From positions 248,001 through 312,000 of the forward strand of contig CAWGQN010000002.1 of the NCBI GenBank assembly GCA_963824885.1: a DNA stretch of 64,000 nucleotides, in the 5' to 3' direction. The notes beneath the pieces are model-generated. The model was not told the origin of the DNA, did no database searches, and saw nothing but the letters and a program-made list of their open reading frames with translations. This stretch comes from CAWGQN01 sp963824885 (GTDB lineage: Bacteria > Actinomycetota > Actinomycetes > Actinomycetales > Microbacteriaceae). The number at the start of each line of letters is the position of its first letter. Within the stretch, counting starts at the first letter, position 1. Of this stretch, positions 1 through 9,000 are shown piece after piece. The position numbers and the translations under genes are program-made.

Positions 1-383
1 CGAGTCGAGTCGCGTTATTAGTAGACGATCATTAACGACTAATTGGAGTCGAAGTGACGGGCCATTATCCTTCCGGGTGATCCGGCCAGGATTGCGAACC
101 GTCAAACTCAGTCGTTGTGGAACGACCCGCTCGAGATGCAGCGTTACGGCCTCGAGGATGCGCTCAGATCATCCGCGGATTTCTCGAGTTCACCCGCCCA
201 CCCCCCACGCGAGAGTCGAAAGCGCCGATTTGGTTTCGAAAGTACTGTCCGACCGAGCGAAATAATTCACCCCCAGAGAAGTCGGTGCGCGAACCAGCAT
301 CACCCGCACTTCCCGAATGCGTCCACAGAGTCGGTGCACGGAACTTTTCTCTTGCCTCACTCCGCTTTCTTCCGACAGGATAT
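1..383. other. No convincing gene upstream of the cutinase-like gene
   Basis: Short overlapping frames occur on the plus strand, but none has a recognisable protein, a ribosome binding site or a conserved motif. No tRNA-like T-arm or other known RNA was recognised. The stretch probably holds the end of a preceding transcription unit and the 5' regulatory region of the gene at 485. Confidence 0.5.
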
Positions 384-464
384 GAGGAAAGGCAACGGCT
401 CTTTTTTTAACCAGGCGAGGAAGAAAATTGACCTAAATGGGTCAATGGGGCCGTTGCCTTCCTC
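384..464 (+). repeat. Long inverted repeat with nested hairpin upstream of the cutinase-like gene
   Basis: Arm one (384-399, GAGGAAAGGCAACGGC) and arm two (450-464, GCCGTTGCCTTCCTC) are complementary over 15 pairs with one bulged A. A second perfect 7-bp hairpin, ATTGACC (427-433) with GGTCAAT (440-446), lies inside. A T7 run at 402-408 follows arm one. Arm one can also pair with TTGCCT at 352-357, so two exclusive folds are possible. The element ends about 20 bp before the start codon at 485, which fits an operator or a leader structure. The function is inferred. Confidence 0.5.
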
Positions 465-484
465 TTGACTACAGGGTTAGACAG

Positions 485-1762
485 ATGGGCACACGGCGCA
501 AATCGCGTGGATGGGACGTTCGACGATTGTGTCGGTTCACTATTGCGGTGGCAACCGCCGCGGGAACTCTCGCAGCTTTCGCGCTTCCCGCGACGGCTGA
601 GCCGACCGCAGGTGCTTCGGGGCGCGAGAATTGCACACCGGTCGCGGTGCTTGCGTTCCGAGGAAGCGAAAATTTGAATATCGATGCGGCGCAGGTTTCG
701 TCGGAGGGCGCGTCATACCGGTATCCGAATAGCGAATTGGTGACGAACGGGTGGGAGGGCAGAGTTCTCGAAAGACTCTTTCGCTCTTTTTCGCTCGAGC
801 GGTACGGTGACGGCTTCAGACCCGACCGGGTGCCGGTCATTGCGGTCGGACCCGGATCTGTCGGTTCGAAAGGATATTCGGCCACCGACCCCCGTCGTCC
901 TCGACGAGACCTCATGGCCTCAATCGACGGCGGTGTTTCAGCCGGCGCCGAGGCGGTTCACCGCGTCACGCGCGCGCAATCCGCGTCGTGCACCGCGGAA
1001 CCCAAATTTATTGTCGTGGGTTTTTCACAGGGCGCAATCGTCGCGCGGCTACTCGCGCAGTTGTATCCGCGCGCCGTGGTCGGCGTCGTGACGATTGGCG
1101 ATCCCGTGCAGAAGGCCGGTGCGTCGGGGAACGAGGGCACGGGAGCTCACGGAACGGGTATCATTCGGTCAGCGTTCCCGTACTATCGGGAGAGACTCGA
1201 CCGCTTCTATTCGCTCGCGGCTCACAAGTCTGCTTTGTGCCACGCGGACGATCCGTTTTGTGACTTCCGCGGAGAGGACAGTCTTCTGGCGTTGTTCTCT
1301 CCCGTGGCGCACTTTTCGTACATGACCGGACCGTTCTTGAGCGAGGCCCGCGTGAAAGGCAAAGAAATCGCTGATTTGGCGCGCGAGCAGCACGCGGGTT
1401 CGAGCGCTCAGGCCGCGGTCGACGCGTCGTCTCGGTCACGCGGCGCGCTTCGAATTGGAGTATCCATGCTCGCGACCGCCGGTGTGCCGACGACGGTCGT
1501 CGTCACGGGCGGCGCCGTCTCGCACGGGGCGCGTCGAATCGTCTTCGATCTCAACGGTGACGGGGTGTTTGAAACGGTCAGCGCATCGGGGATTGTCGAG
1601 ACGACTTTTTCGAAGGCGGGAGCGGTGACCGTGTCCGCTCGAGTGACCGATGAGCGTGGTCGGTATTCTGACGCTCGCGAAACCGTTGACGTTGCGCCGG
1701 CTGAGGCACTCGACCAGACTCTCGAAACCCCGGAAACCGCGGTGTCGACCGAAGCGAGCTAA
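485..1762 (+). CDS. Secreted cutinase-like serine hydrolase with C-terminal PKD-like domain
   Basis: The protein has 425 residues. A twin-arginine-free signal peptide (basic start, hydrophobic run, ATAEP cleavage region) precedes an alpha/beta-hydrolase of the cutinase family. The nucleophile elbow GFSQGA places Ser at about 181. The Asp/Cys segment DDPFCDF lies near 255-260 and the His motif AHFSY near 276, so the triad looks complete. Cutinases and related actinobacterial enzymes hydrolyse esters outside the cell. Residues about 330-415 resemble a PKD/Ig-like fold, with FDLNGDGVFE and GAVTVSARVTDERG. ATG 485 was chosen because the signal peptide follows directly; an upstream in-frame ATG at 437 would add a non-signal-like extension. 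Its stop overlaps that of the convergent transporter by four bases (CTAA). Confidence 0.8.
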   Translation: MGTRRKSRGWDVRRLCRFTIAVATAAGTLAAFALPATAEPTAGASGRENCTPVAVLAFRGSENLNIDAAQVSSEGASYRYPNSELVTNGWEGRVLERLFRSFSLERYGDGFRPDRVPVIAVGPGSVGSKGYSATDPRRPRRDLMASIDGGVSAGAEAVHRVTRAQSASCTAEPKFIVVGFSQGAIVARLLAQLYPRAVVGVVTIGDPVQKAGASGNEGTGAHGTGIIRSAFPYYRERLDRFYSLAAHKSALCHADDPFCDFRGEDSLLALFSPVAHFSYMTGPFLSEARVKGKEIADLAREQHAGSSAQAAVDASSRSRGALRIGVSMLATAGVPTTVVVTGGAVSHGARRIVFDLNGDGVFETVSASGIVETTFSKAGAVTVSARVTDERGRYSDARETVDVAPAEALDQTLETPETAVSTEAS

Positions 1763-3093
1763 CTCAGGTTCGAGTCGTAGTCGACGTGATTGAGTTTTGC
1801 GCTTAAGACGAGCGCGACAATCGTCATGAGGGCGGCCGTGCTCAAATACATGCCGACGAGAAACAGGTTTCCGTTCGCGAACCGCCACAACTGGAGCGTA
1901 ATGATTGGCGCGAGGGCTGCTCCGAGAATGCCCCCCATGTTGTAGCTAATGGCCGATCCGGTGTAGCGGACGTTCGCCGGAAACAACTCGGGGAGCTCCG
2001 ACCCCATGGGGCCGTAGGTGAGGCCCATCAGTGTGTATCCAATGACAAAGAAGATCACGACCCCGGCGATGCCGGTGGCAAGAAGCGGCACGAAAAGGAA
2101 TCCGTACGCGAAGATTCCCACGGTCGTCCAGATGAGGAGTTTTTTTCGCCCGCGGCGCTCGGCGATTGGGCCGGAGATCAGGACAAAGAGTCCAAAAAAG
2201 ACGTCTCCCGCAATCAAAATCCACATGAAGTCGTTGCGCGAATACCCTAAACCGGGAAGCTCCGCGTCGGTTGCGGTGGTTCCGTAGTTGAAGACGAACA
2301 TTGTCATGATGTAAAAGAGCACGTACGTCGCGAGCATAATGAAAGTGCCGAGAATAACTTGGCGCCAACTCGTGATGAATACGCGAGCGAGCGGCATTTT
2401 GGCAACGGATTCGGCTTGCTTGACGTGTTGAAACGCCGGTGTTTCGACGAGGGCGAGACGAATGTAAAGACCAACGATTGACAAGACCACGCTCAGCAAG
2501 AACGGAACCCGCCACCCCCACGCATAGAATGCCTCGGTCGACAGCGTCGCGTTGAGCGCGATGAAGATGAGGCTCGCCGAGACAAAGCCGATCGGAGAGC
2601 CGAGTTGAGGGAACGTGCCGTAGATTGTGCGCTTGCCTTGGGGGGCATTCTCGGTTGCGAGAAGTGCCGCGCCGCTCCATTCGCCGCCGAGGCCCAGGCC
2701 TTGGCCAAATCGCAACAGGACGAGAAGCAGCGGCGCTAAAAGCTGCCATCCGGGTGTGTCGGCGGTGGGCAAGCATCCGATAAGGAACGTCGCGATACCC
2801 ATTGTTAAGAGGGTTGCGATGAGTGTCGCTTTGCGACCGACCCGATCACCAAAATGCCCAAACAGAATCGAGCCAACGGGGCGGGCAATAAATGCGACAC
2901 CGAACACCGCAAAAGAACTCAGCAGTGCCGTCGCGGAGTCTGTGTTGGGAAAGAACAGCGTTGGAAAGACGAGCACGGCCGCGGTCGCGTACACGTAGAA
3001 GTCGTAGAACTCAATCGAGGTTCCAACGAGGCTCGCAACAATAATGCGATTGCGAGAATTGGTGGGCGTGGCCTGGGCAATAGTGGTCGACAT
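1759..3093 (-). CDS. MFS transporter of the metabolite:H+ symporter (MHS/ProP/ShiA-like) family
   Basis: The protein has 444 residues and about 12 predicted membrane segments. The N-terminus has the MHS-type motif GTSIEFYDFYVYA. The loop motif FGDRVGRKATL follows segment two, with GERG-like GPIAERRGRKKLL at the second repeat and RFGQGLGLGGEWSGA in segment four. Family members import organic acids, betaines or aromatic compounds with protons; the substrate cannot be read from the sequence. ATG 3093 is preferred over GTG 3117 because GGAG sits nine bases upstream. A 10-bp palindrome at 3136-3159 lies just ahead of the gene and may be its operator. Confidence 0.88.
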   Translation of the reverse strand: MSTTIAQATPTNSRNRIIVASLVGTSIEFYDFYVYATAAVLVFPTLFFPNTDSATALLSSFAVFGVAFIARPVGSILFGHFGDRVGRKATLIATLLTMGIATFLIGCLPTADTPGWQLLAPLLLVLLRFGQGLGLGGEWSGAALLATENAPQGKRTIYGTFPQLGSPIGFVSASLIFIALNATLSTEAFYAWGWRVPFLLSVVLSIVGLYIRLALVETPAFQHVKQAESVAKMPLARVFITSWRQVILGTFIMLATYVLFYIMTMFVFNYGTTATDAELPGLGYSRNDFMWILIAGDVFFGLFVLISGPIAERRGRKKLLIWTTVGIFAYGFLFVPLLATGIAGVVIFFVIGYTLMGLTYGPMGSELPELFPANVRYTGSAISYNMGGILGAALAPIITLQLWRFANGNLFLVGMYLSTAALMTIVALVLSAKLNHVDYDSNLS

Positions 3094-3135
3094 GCGAGTG
3101 GACTCCGAAAGCGTCACAAGACAATCGGCGTCGTA

Positions 3136-3159
3136 CGTCAGCCACGAGGGTGGCTGACG
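3136..3159. promoter_or_regulatory. Perfect 10-bp palindrome between the MHS transporter and ribH
   Basis: CGTCAGCCAC (3136-3145), loop GAGG and GTGGCTGACG (3150-3159) form a perfect inverted repeat. It lies about 45 bases upstream of the transporter start and beyond the end of the riboflavin operon, with no T-run on either strand. An operator for the transporter is the likelier role; a weak terminator is the alternative. Confidence 0.45.
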
Positions 3160-3231
3160 AAAGAGGCCGTCATCGGCGATGGGTGGGGGAATTCTCGGGC
3201 ATGTGTCACTTGTGGCGACACGTTTACACTA

Positions 3232-3253
3232 CGCGGTCGCTCTCACGACCGCG
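3232..3253 (-). terminator. Possible factor-independent terminator hairpin after ribH
   Basis: CGCGGTCG (3232-3239) and CGACCGCG (3246-3253) pair perfectly around a 6-nt loop, starting about 20 bases past the ribH stop. No U-tract follows on the minus strand, as is common for actinobacterial terminators, so the role is inferred from position and stability. Confidence 0.45.
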
Positions 3254-3271
3254 ACTTTGTTACGTCTCATG

Positions 3272-3757
3272 TCACCGTGTCTCAATCGGCTTGTGAAGTT
3301 CTGCGAGGGTCGCGGCGGTAGCGAGTGCGGCCTTCGCGGCTTGTGCACCACTGTTGTGGCGCGATCCGTTTAAACCCGCCCGGTCGAAACCCTGCTTTTC
3401 GTCGTCGAGAGTTAATACCCCGAAGCCGACGGGTTTTCCGGTGAGGATCGCGACCTGAGTGAGTCCGCTCGTGGCGGCTTGGGATACGTAGTCAAAGTGC
3501 GGAGTTCCCCCGCGAATAATGACCCCGAGCGCGACGACCGCGTCGGCTCCGTTGTCGAGAGCCGCGCGCGCGACCACCGACAGCTCAAAGCTGCCGGGTA
3601 CTCGGACGAGTGAAAACTGTGCCCCAGAGTCTTTGAGAACGCCGGTTGCTCCTGAGATGAGGCCGTTGACGATGGGTTCGTGCCACCGCCCGGCGACAAT
3701 GGCGACCCGCAAGCCGTGGCCGTTCGCGCCAATGTGGGGTGCTCCGTCGTGGCTCAT
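3272..3757 (-). CDS. ribH: 6,7-dimethyl-8-ribityllumazine synthase
   Basis: The 161-residue protein condenses 5-amino-6-ribitylaminouracil with 3,4-dihydroxy-2-butanone 4-phosphate, the penultimate step of riboflavin synthesis. Visible family signatures are VPGSFELSVVARA (about 53-65), the loop GVIIRGGTPHFDYV with its catalytic His, FGVLTLDDEKQ, and a short C-terminal helix. The length is typical. Its start overlaps the ribBA stop as ATGA, so translation is probably coupled. It is the last gene of the operon controlled by the FMN riboswitch at about 6880-7020. Confidence 0.96.
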   Translation of the reverse strand: MSHDGAPHIGANGHGLRVAIVAGRWHEPIVNGLISGATGVLKDSGAQFSLVRVPGSFELSVVARAALDNGADAVVALGVIIRGGTPHFDYVSQAATSGLTQVAILTGKPVGFGVLTLDDEKQGFDRAGLNGSRHNSGAQAAKAALATAATLAELHKPIETR

Positions 3758-5016
3758 GAGTTGTGTCCTTCCATAAAATAGGACTGCTCGATTGAGTGGC
3801 CCATTCGGTCGCGTTTGGTTTTGAGGTAGTTGCGGTTCGCCGAGCCAATGCCGACGACGAGGGGCACGCGTTCGGTGACTGCGACTCCGCGCGCGACGAG
3901 CTGATTGACTTTGTCGGGGTTGTTGGTGAGCAGTCGCACCGACGCAATCTTGAGGTCGGTAAGGATTCCGACGGCCGATCCGTAATCGCGCACGTCGGCG
4001 GGAAACCCGAGCGCGAGGTTTGCATCGAGCGTATCGAGTCCGTGTTCTTGCAGTTCATACGCGCGCAGTTTGTTCGTCAGGCCAATGCCGCGGCCCTCGT
4101 GGCCCCGCAAATAGATCACGACTCCACCGTCGCGCTCGATAGTGTCGAGTGCGACGGTCAGCTGTTGGCCGCACTCACACTTGAGCGACCCGAGCGCTTC
4201 GCCCGTGAGACACTCGGAGTGGATGCGCACGAGTGCGTCATTCGTGAGCGGTCCCGAAATGACGGCGACGTGGTCGGCGCCCGTCTTTCGATCACGGTAC
4301 GCACGAACTCGAAACGACCCGTGCGTCGTCGGGATCGTCGTTTCGACCTCGAATGCCACCCGAAGCGTTTCGTCGACGGCCACGGCGGGAGTGACGTTTT
4401 TTGCGGTGGCTTCCTGATCAAGATACGCGATGAGGGCTTCAATTGTGATGACCGCGACGTGCTCGCGCTCGCCGAGAGCAAGGAGTCCAGGAAGCCTCAT
4501 CATTTCGCCGTCGTCATCGACGATCTCGGCGATGGCCGCGACGGGCACGAGGCCGGCGAGTGTCATGAGATCGACGGCGGCCTCGGTGTGCCCCGCGCGT
4601 TCGCGAACTCCCCCCGCGGCCGCACGCAACGGAAGCACGTGCCCCGGACGATGCAGTCGTGCGCGCCCAGCAGACGTTTCGGCGAGAACGCGCAGCGTGT
4701 GGGCGCGATCAGACGCGCTGATTCCCGTGCTCGTTCGGTCTGCAGCGTCCACGGTCACCGTGTAATTCGTGCCGCGAATGTCTTCGCTGTCGAGCACCAT
4801 GATCGGGAGGTCGAGCCGATCAGCGACGTCGTTCGACATGGGAGCACAAATGAGGCCCGACGACTTCTTGACCGTCCACGCTATCCACTCTTGAGTCGCA
4901 AATTGGGCCGCGATAACAATGTCGCCCTCGTTTTCTCGCGACTCGGCGTCGATCACGATGATGGGCTTTCCCGAGCGCAACTCGTCAAGCGCGTGCGGTA
5001 TTGTCGAGAGGTTCAT
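3754..5016 (-). CDS. ribBA: Bifunctional DHBP synthase / GTP cyclohydrolase II
   Basis: The 420-residue fusion supplies both precursors of lumazine. The N-terminal RibB half carries DAESRENEGDI, the acidic metal site, and RAGHTEAAVDL. The C-terminal RibA half carries HSECLTGEALGSLKCECG, the zinc Cys set, then RGHEGRGIGL and NNPDK. The sequence around residue 130-150 is slightly unusual (TSAGRARLHRPGHV) but remains in frame. ATG 5016 was chosen because it overlaps the ribE stop as ATGA; the longer open frame upstream lies inside ribE. The stop overlaps the ribH start as ATGA. Confidence 0.95.
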   Translation of the reverse strand: MNLSTIPHALDELRSGKPIIVIDAESRENEGDIVIAAQFATQEWIAWTVKKSSGLICAPMSNDVADRLDLPIMVLDSEDIRGTNYTVTVDAADRTSTGISASDRAHTLRVLAETSAGRARLHRPGHVLPLRAAAGGVRERAGHTEAAVDLMTLAGLVPVAAIAEIVDDDGEMMRLPGLLALGEREHVAVITIEALIAYLDQEATAKNVTPAVAVDETLRVAFEVETTIPTTHGSFRVRAYRDRKTGADHVAVISGPLTNDALVRIHSECLTGEALGSLKCECGQQLTVALDTIERDGGVVIYLRGHEGRGIGLTNKLRAYELQEHGLDTLDANLALGFPADVRDYGSAVGILTDLKIASVRLLTNNPDKVNQLVARGVAVTERVPLVVGIGSANRNYLKTKRDRMGHSIEQSYFMEGHNS

Positions 5017-5672
5017 GCCGGGTCCTGGTGTGTCGTGACGGTGTCGCTTGTATCGCACATCGATTGGACGTCACGAGCGAGGAGTCGTTGAACGTGTCTC
5101 GCGAGCACGTCGGTTTCAATGTTCACGTCGTCGCCCGCGCGAAGGAGGCCGAGGGTCGTCGCCGCGAGTGTTTCGGGAATGAGAGAAACCTCAAACCACG
5201 CGTCGCCCTCGTGCGGGGCGCTGACCGCGCTCACCGTGAGCGACACGCCATCAATCGCAATTGACCCCTTTCCGGCGACGAGGGGCGCCAAGGTCCGCGC
5301 GAGGGAAAAACGGATGACTCGCGAGGCGCCCTCCGAGACGATTGCGTGAACACGCTCTGTTCCGTCAATGTGCCCTTGCACGAAGTGCCCACCGAGGCGC
5401 CCGCCGACGAGAGCCGCGCGCTCGAGGTTGACTCGAGCGCCGACCTCGATGTCGGCGAGCGTGGTCGTCGTGAGCGTGTGTGCCATGACGTCTGCCGCGA
5501 CGCGCTCGTGTGTGTGGTCGACAACCGTCAAGCAGACTCCGCTCACCGAAATTGACGCGCCGCGAGTCGCGCCCTCCGCGACGAGCGGGCCACGAATCGA
5601 AATACGCGCGGTACCGCGCGTGAGCGTCCGTGATTCGACCGTGCCCATCTCTTCGATAATTCCCGTGAACAT
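5013..5672 (-). CDS. ribE: Riboflavin synthase (alpha chain type)
   Basis: The 219-residue protein dismutates two lumazines into riboflavin. The invariant N-terminus MFTGIIEEMG fixes the start at 5672, with CGGAG nine bases upstream. The family's two tandem beta-barrel lumazine-binding repeats are visible: SVSGVCLTV and GHFVQGHIDG in the first half, and SIAIDGVSLTV in the second. The start lies one base past the ribD stop and the stop overlaps the ribBA start, so the operon is translated as a tightly coupled unit. Confidence 0.95.
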   Translation of the reverse strand: MFTGIIEEMGTVESRTLTRGTARISIRGPLVAEGATRGASISVSGVCLTVVDHTHERVAADVMAHTLTTTTLADIEVGARVNLERAALVGGRLGGHFVQGHIDGTERVHAIVSEGASRVIRFSLARTLAPLVAGKGSIAIDGVSLTVSAVSAPHEGDAWFEVSLIPETLAATTLGLLRAGDDVNIETDVLARHVQRLLARDVQSMCDTSDTVTTHQDPA

Positions 5673-5673
5673 G

Positions 5674-6786
5674 TTATTTCTCCGTGCCAATTGAGGCGGG
5701 TGAGTCGGTGGGCGGCGACGGGCGCGCGACAATCAAGATATCGCTGCCCACGCGTTCGGTCGACACGATCTCGAGGTTGTGCTGGTGTGCGATCGTCGAG
5801 ACACCAATGTCTGTTAGGGCGAGCTGGCCGCCCCCCAAAAGAGTCGGAGAGAGATACACGGTAAATTCGTCGACGAGGGCGGCGCCGACAAACGCGCTGG
5901 CCAGCGTTGCCCCTCCCTCGACGAGCACTTTTTGCATGCCGCGCTTCCAGAGATCGTCGAGTGCGGCGTCGAGGTCGTGTTCGGGTATCACGATTGGAGG
6001 GTGCGGATGGCGCCACACCGCCGCAGCCGCGGGGATCGGTCGCGCGCCAATGACGACGGGAACCGGTTGAGCGGTCACGAGGGTGCCGTCCGAGGCGCGA
6101 GCCGTGAGGCTCGGGTCATCGGCGAGGACCGTTCCGATTCCAACGACGACTGCATCGTGGGCCGAGCGCTGTTCGTGCGCACGACGCCTCGCGTCGGCGC
6201 CCGTGATCCACCGGCTCGATCCGTCGAGGGCGGCAACCCGACCGTCGAGACTGCTCGCCCACTTGAGCGTGACAAAGGGTCTGCCGAGCCGCGCGGCAAC
6301 GAGCCAATCGCGAATGAGCTCGGATGCTTCGTCGGCGAGCACTCCGCGAACGGTCTCGATCCCCGCCGCCGCGAGCGTGCGTGCCCCACCGCCCGACCGA
6401 GTGCCGGGATCGCCGACCGCATACACGACGCGAGAGACTCCAGCCGCGATGAGGGCGGCGGAGCACGGACCCGTTTTTCCGACGTGGTTGCACGGCTCAA
6501 GCGTGACGACAACGGTCGATCCTCGAGCGTGGCCCGGTGCGAGCTTCGCCAACGCGTCGAATTCTGCGTGCGGTGTTCCCGCACCGCGATGAAAGCCGTC
6601 AGCGAGAAATCGACCGTCTGCCGAAAGAACAACCGCGCCGACCCTCGGATTCGAATTGCGCGTCGAGCCTCGGCGCGCGCAGTCAATTGCGTGCCGCATC
6701 GCGGTGTCGTCGTGCGAGCGGCGCGATCCGCGAGCACCGTGTTGCGCGCGCGTGAGCGGGCTGTTGGCACCGGATTCGCGGAGCAT
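5674..6786 (-). CDS. ribD: Bifunctional diaminohydroxyphosphoribosylaminopyrimidine deaminase / reductase
   Basis: The 370-residue enzyme performs the second and third steps from GTP to riboflavin. The deaminase half has the zinc motif HAE (in GTPHAEFDAL) and LEPCNHVGKTGPCS. The reductase half begins near RPFVTLKWASSLDGRVA and contains SSRWITG and LVEGGATLASAF. The segment after the deaminase (VGDPGTRSGGGARTL) departs somewhat from the usual DPNPxVxGGG form. ATG 6786 has AGAGGA just upstream; the frame is open further, to 6849, but that part lacks homology. The FMN riboswitch lies about 95 bases upstream. Confidence 0.93.
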   Translation of the reverse strand: MLRESGANSPLTRAQHGARGSRRSHDDTAMRHAIDCARRGSTRNSNPRVGAVVLSADGRFLADGFHRGAGTPHAEFDALAKLAPGHARGSTVVVTLEPCNHVGKTGPCSAALIAAGVSRVVYAVGDPGTRSGGGARTLAAAGIETVRGVLADEASELIRDWLVAARLGRPFVTLKWASSLDGRVAALDGSSRWITGADARRRAHEQRSAHDAVVVGIGTVLADDPSLTARASDGTLVTAQPVPVVIGARPIPAAAAVWRHPHPPIVIPEHDLDAALDDLWKRGMQKVLVEGGATLASAFVGAALVDEFTVYLSPTLLGGGQLALTDIGVSTIAHQHNLEIVSTERVGSDILIVARPSPPTDSPASIGTEK

Positions 6787-6847
6787 GTCATCCTCTATGG
6801 TTCGTGCTGCGTAGGCAGAGCGAACTCCGGGGGATGACCGTTGGCCC

Positions 6848-6878
6848 ACTGTCTACGCCGGGCACCGCCGTAGACAGT
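6848..6878 (-). promoter_or_regulatory. Hairpin following the FMN aptamer (candidate expression platform)
   Basis: ACTGTCTACG (6848-6857) pairs perfectly with CGTAGACAGT (6869-6878), directly after the 3' end of the riboswitch aptamer on the minus strand. No U-tract follows it. It could act by Rho-dependent or transcriptional attenuation, or by refolding with the aptamer's P1 arm. It lies too far from the ribD start to hide the ribosome site directly. Confidence 0.5.
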
Positions 6879-7020
6879 GTGTGCTTCCTTCCATCCGGAC
6901 TCTCACCGTCGGCTCCGGAATTCCACCGGATCGGCCACTCGTGTCGCCCATTTGAGCGGCACGCGAGGTTCGCGGACTATCACCGCCGGTTCGGACTTTC
7001 GCCGATCCCGGAGCACATCA
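6879..7020 (-). promoter_or_regulatory. FMN riboswitch (RFN element) upstream of ribD
   Basis: Read on the minus strand, the conserved RFN core is present: GGATCGGCGAAAGTCCG, then ACCGGCGGTGATAGTCCGCG, then GATCCGGTGGAATTCCGGAG, GCCGACGGTGAGAGTCCGG and the closing ATGGAAGGAAGC near 6883-6894. This family binds flavin mononucleotide and lowers expression of riboflavin genes when FMN is plentiful. The variable stem between the second and third conserved blocks is short. The exact 5' end is approximate. Confidence 0.95.
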
Positions 7021-7031
7021 ATAGTGCGTCA

Positions 7032-7037
7032 AGTCTA
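7032..7037 (-). promoter_or_regulatory. Candidate -10 element for the rib operon
   Basis: TAGACT on the minus strand lies about 12 bases upstream of the start of the RFN core, so transcription would begin at the 5' edge of the riboswitch. No good -35 hexamer is seen at 16-18 bases, so this is a weak call from position. Confidence 0.3.
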
Positions 7038-7183
7038 GTTCACGCGCGTGAAACCGTCGTGTTCGTGTTTCTCGGCGCGGGACCGTCGCAATGCTTTCTC
7101 CGCTGTCACCATGGGAGCAAGCGGGCCCAATTGCGGGGGCGCACGCTGTCTTGCTTTTTCCACCGTGAAGGCGGGAGCACCTC

Positions 7184-8921
7184 GTGGCGACAGAATCGGT
7201 AGCCGCACGCGGTGACGAACCGCGCGCTCGCGAGAACGTCACCGAAATCCGGTCGCGGCCCATCGCCCAGGTTCTCATCATTGGGGGCGGGATTAACGGC
7301 ATTGCGACGTTTCGCGACCTCGCCGAACAAGGCGTCGATGTCGTACTGGTCGAACGCAACGATTTCGCGTCGGGGGCGTCGGCCGCATCGAGTCACATGA
7401 TTCACGGCGGCATTCGATACCTCGAGAACGGCGAATTTCGTCTCGTGCGCGAAGCCGTGCGCGAGCGTAACGGTCTGCTCGCGAGTGCTCCCCACTATGT
7501 GCGACCGCTCACGACGACGGTGCCCATTTTTTCGCTCGTGTCTGGAATCGTTTCGGCACCGCTGCGTTTTCTGACCCACAAGCAGGGCAAGCCGAAGGAG
7601 CGAGGCGCGCTTCTAATCAAGCTCGGACTGACGCTGTACGACTCGTTTTCGCGCGGCGGAGGGGTCGTGCCGCGACACCGATTTGTCGGCAGAAAGAAGT
7701 CATTTGCCGAATTGCCGCGCCTCAACACCGCCGTTCAAATACACGGCCACCTACACGGATGCGTCGGTGCACGACCCCGAGCGTCTCGCTCTCGACGTGC
7801 TCAGGGACGCGTGTGCCGCCGGGAGCACCGCCCGGTGTGCCAACTACGTTGAGGTGGTCGGCGCGGCCGACGGCGGTGTCGTGTTGCGTGACCGTGAGAC
7901 GGGTACGGAGTTCGTGTTCACCGCGCCCGTCGTGGTTAACGCTTCGGGGCCGTGGACGGACCTCACTAATGGTGTTCTCGGTCGTGAAACCCGGTTCATG
8001 GGTGGTACGAAGGGTTCGCACATTGTCGTCGACAATCCCGAGTTGCTTGCCGCGACCTGCGGGCGCGAACTTTTTTTCGAGAACGACGACGGTCGAATCG
8101 TGTTGATCTACCCGCTCAAGGGCCGTGTGCTCATTGGCACGACCGATCTCGACGCCTCCGTGACCGAGCAAGCGGTGTGCACGGACGACGAGATTGACTA
8201 TTTCTTTCACCTTGTCGCGCACGTCTTCCCGACGATTTCGATTGACCGCTCGCACATCGTCTACTGGTTTGCGGGGATTCGTCCGCTTCCGAAGCACGCC
8301 GACGTGCAGCCCGGATTCGTGTCGCGTGACTATCGGATTGTTCCGAGCACCCGGTCGGCGTTGCCCGCGACGACGATTCTGAGTCTCGTGGGCGGTAAGT
8401 GGACCACGTTTCGGGCCGTTGGTGAACACGTGGCAGACGAGGCACTCGCGATACTCGGGGTCGCTCGAACGGTGTCGACCGTTGGTATGCCAATTGGCGG
8501 CGGTCGCGATTTTCCGCTCACGTCGGATGAGCGGACTCGGTGGATCGCGACGCACTCTGGGAGTCTCGATTCGGCCCGAGTCGAGCACGTGCTCGAGAGG
8601 TACGGCACGCGAGCGAGCGAAGTCATTGAGCTAATCAAAGCAACCGGAACGGATGCGCCGTTCGCTACGACGAAAGACCTATCGACGCGCGAGGTCGAGT
8701 ATTTTGTCGCCCGCGAATACGTCGTGCACCTCGCGGATGTCGTGTTTCGCCGGACAAACCTCGCGTTTACGGGCGAGGTAACGGGCGCGATTCTCGACGA
8801 GCTCGCGGGAGTGCTCGGAACGCTTCTCGGGTGGTCCCCGGCGCAGCGCGACGCCGAAATTGCCGCGGTGTGCAAGGAGCTTCTCGTGGCGCACGGGGTG
8901 AGGCTCGACGGGGGGGCATAG
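7184..8921 (+). pseudogene. glpD: Glycerol-3-phosphate dehydrogenase, interrupted by a frameshift
   Basis: GlpD is a membrane-associated FAD enzyme that oxidises sn-glycerol 3-phosphate to dihydroxyacetone phosphate and feeds electrons to quinone. The first part (GTG 7184, GGGAG seven bases upstream) has the FAD motif LIIGGGINGIA and SSHMIHGGIRYLE, and runs to about residue 185. Homology then continues in another frame, from TATYTDASVHDPERLALD to 8921, with VVNASGPWTD and the C-terminal DAO domain. One extra base in the AAA run at 7737-7739 explains the break. As written, the product would be truncated. It may be a sequence error, because both halves are otherwise intact. Confidence 0.88.
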
Positions 8922-9000
8922 GGTCACGCGGTTGTGGCAATTCGCTTGAGAAGGCTTGAGAGCAGGATCACCGCGTTCGCTGTGACTTCCGCGGGGTGTG
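8922..9000. other. Short gap between glpD and the AbfB-domain remnant
   Basis: Nothing recognisable was seen here. It separates the converging ends of glpD and the pseudoprotease gene. Confidence 0.4.

Noticed and set aside
3796..5091. A 431-codon open frame antisense to ribBA
   Set aside because: It is a by-product of GC-rich codon use opposite a well-conserved gene, with no motif or ribosome site.
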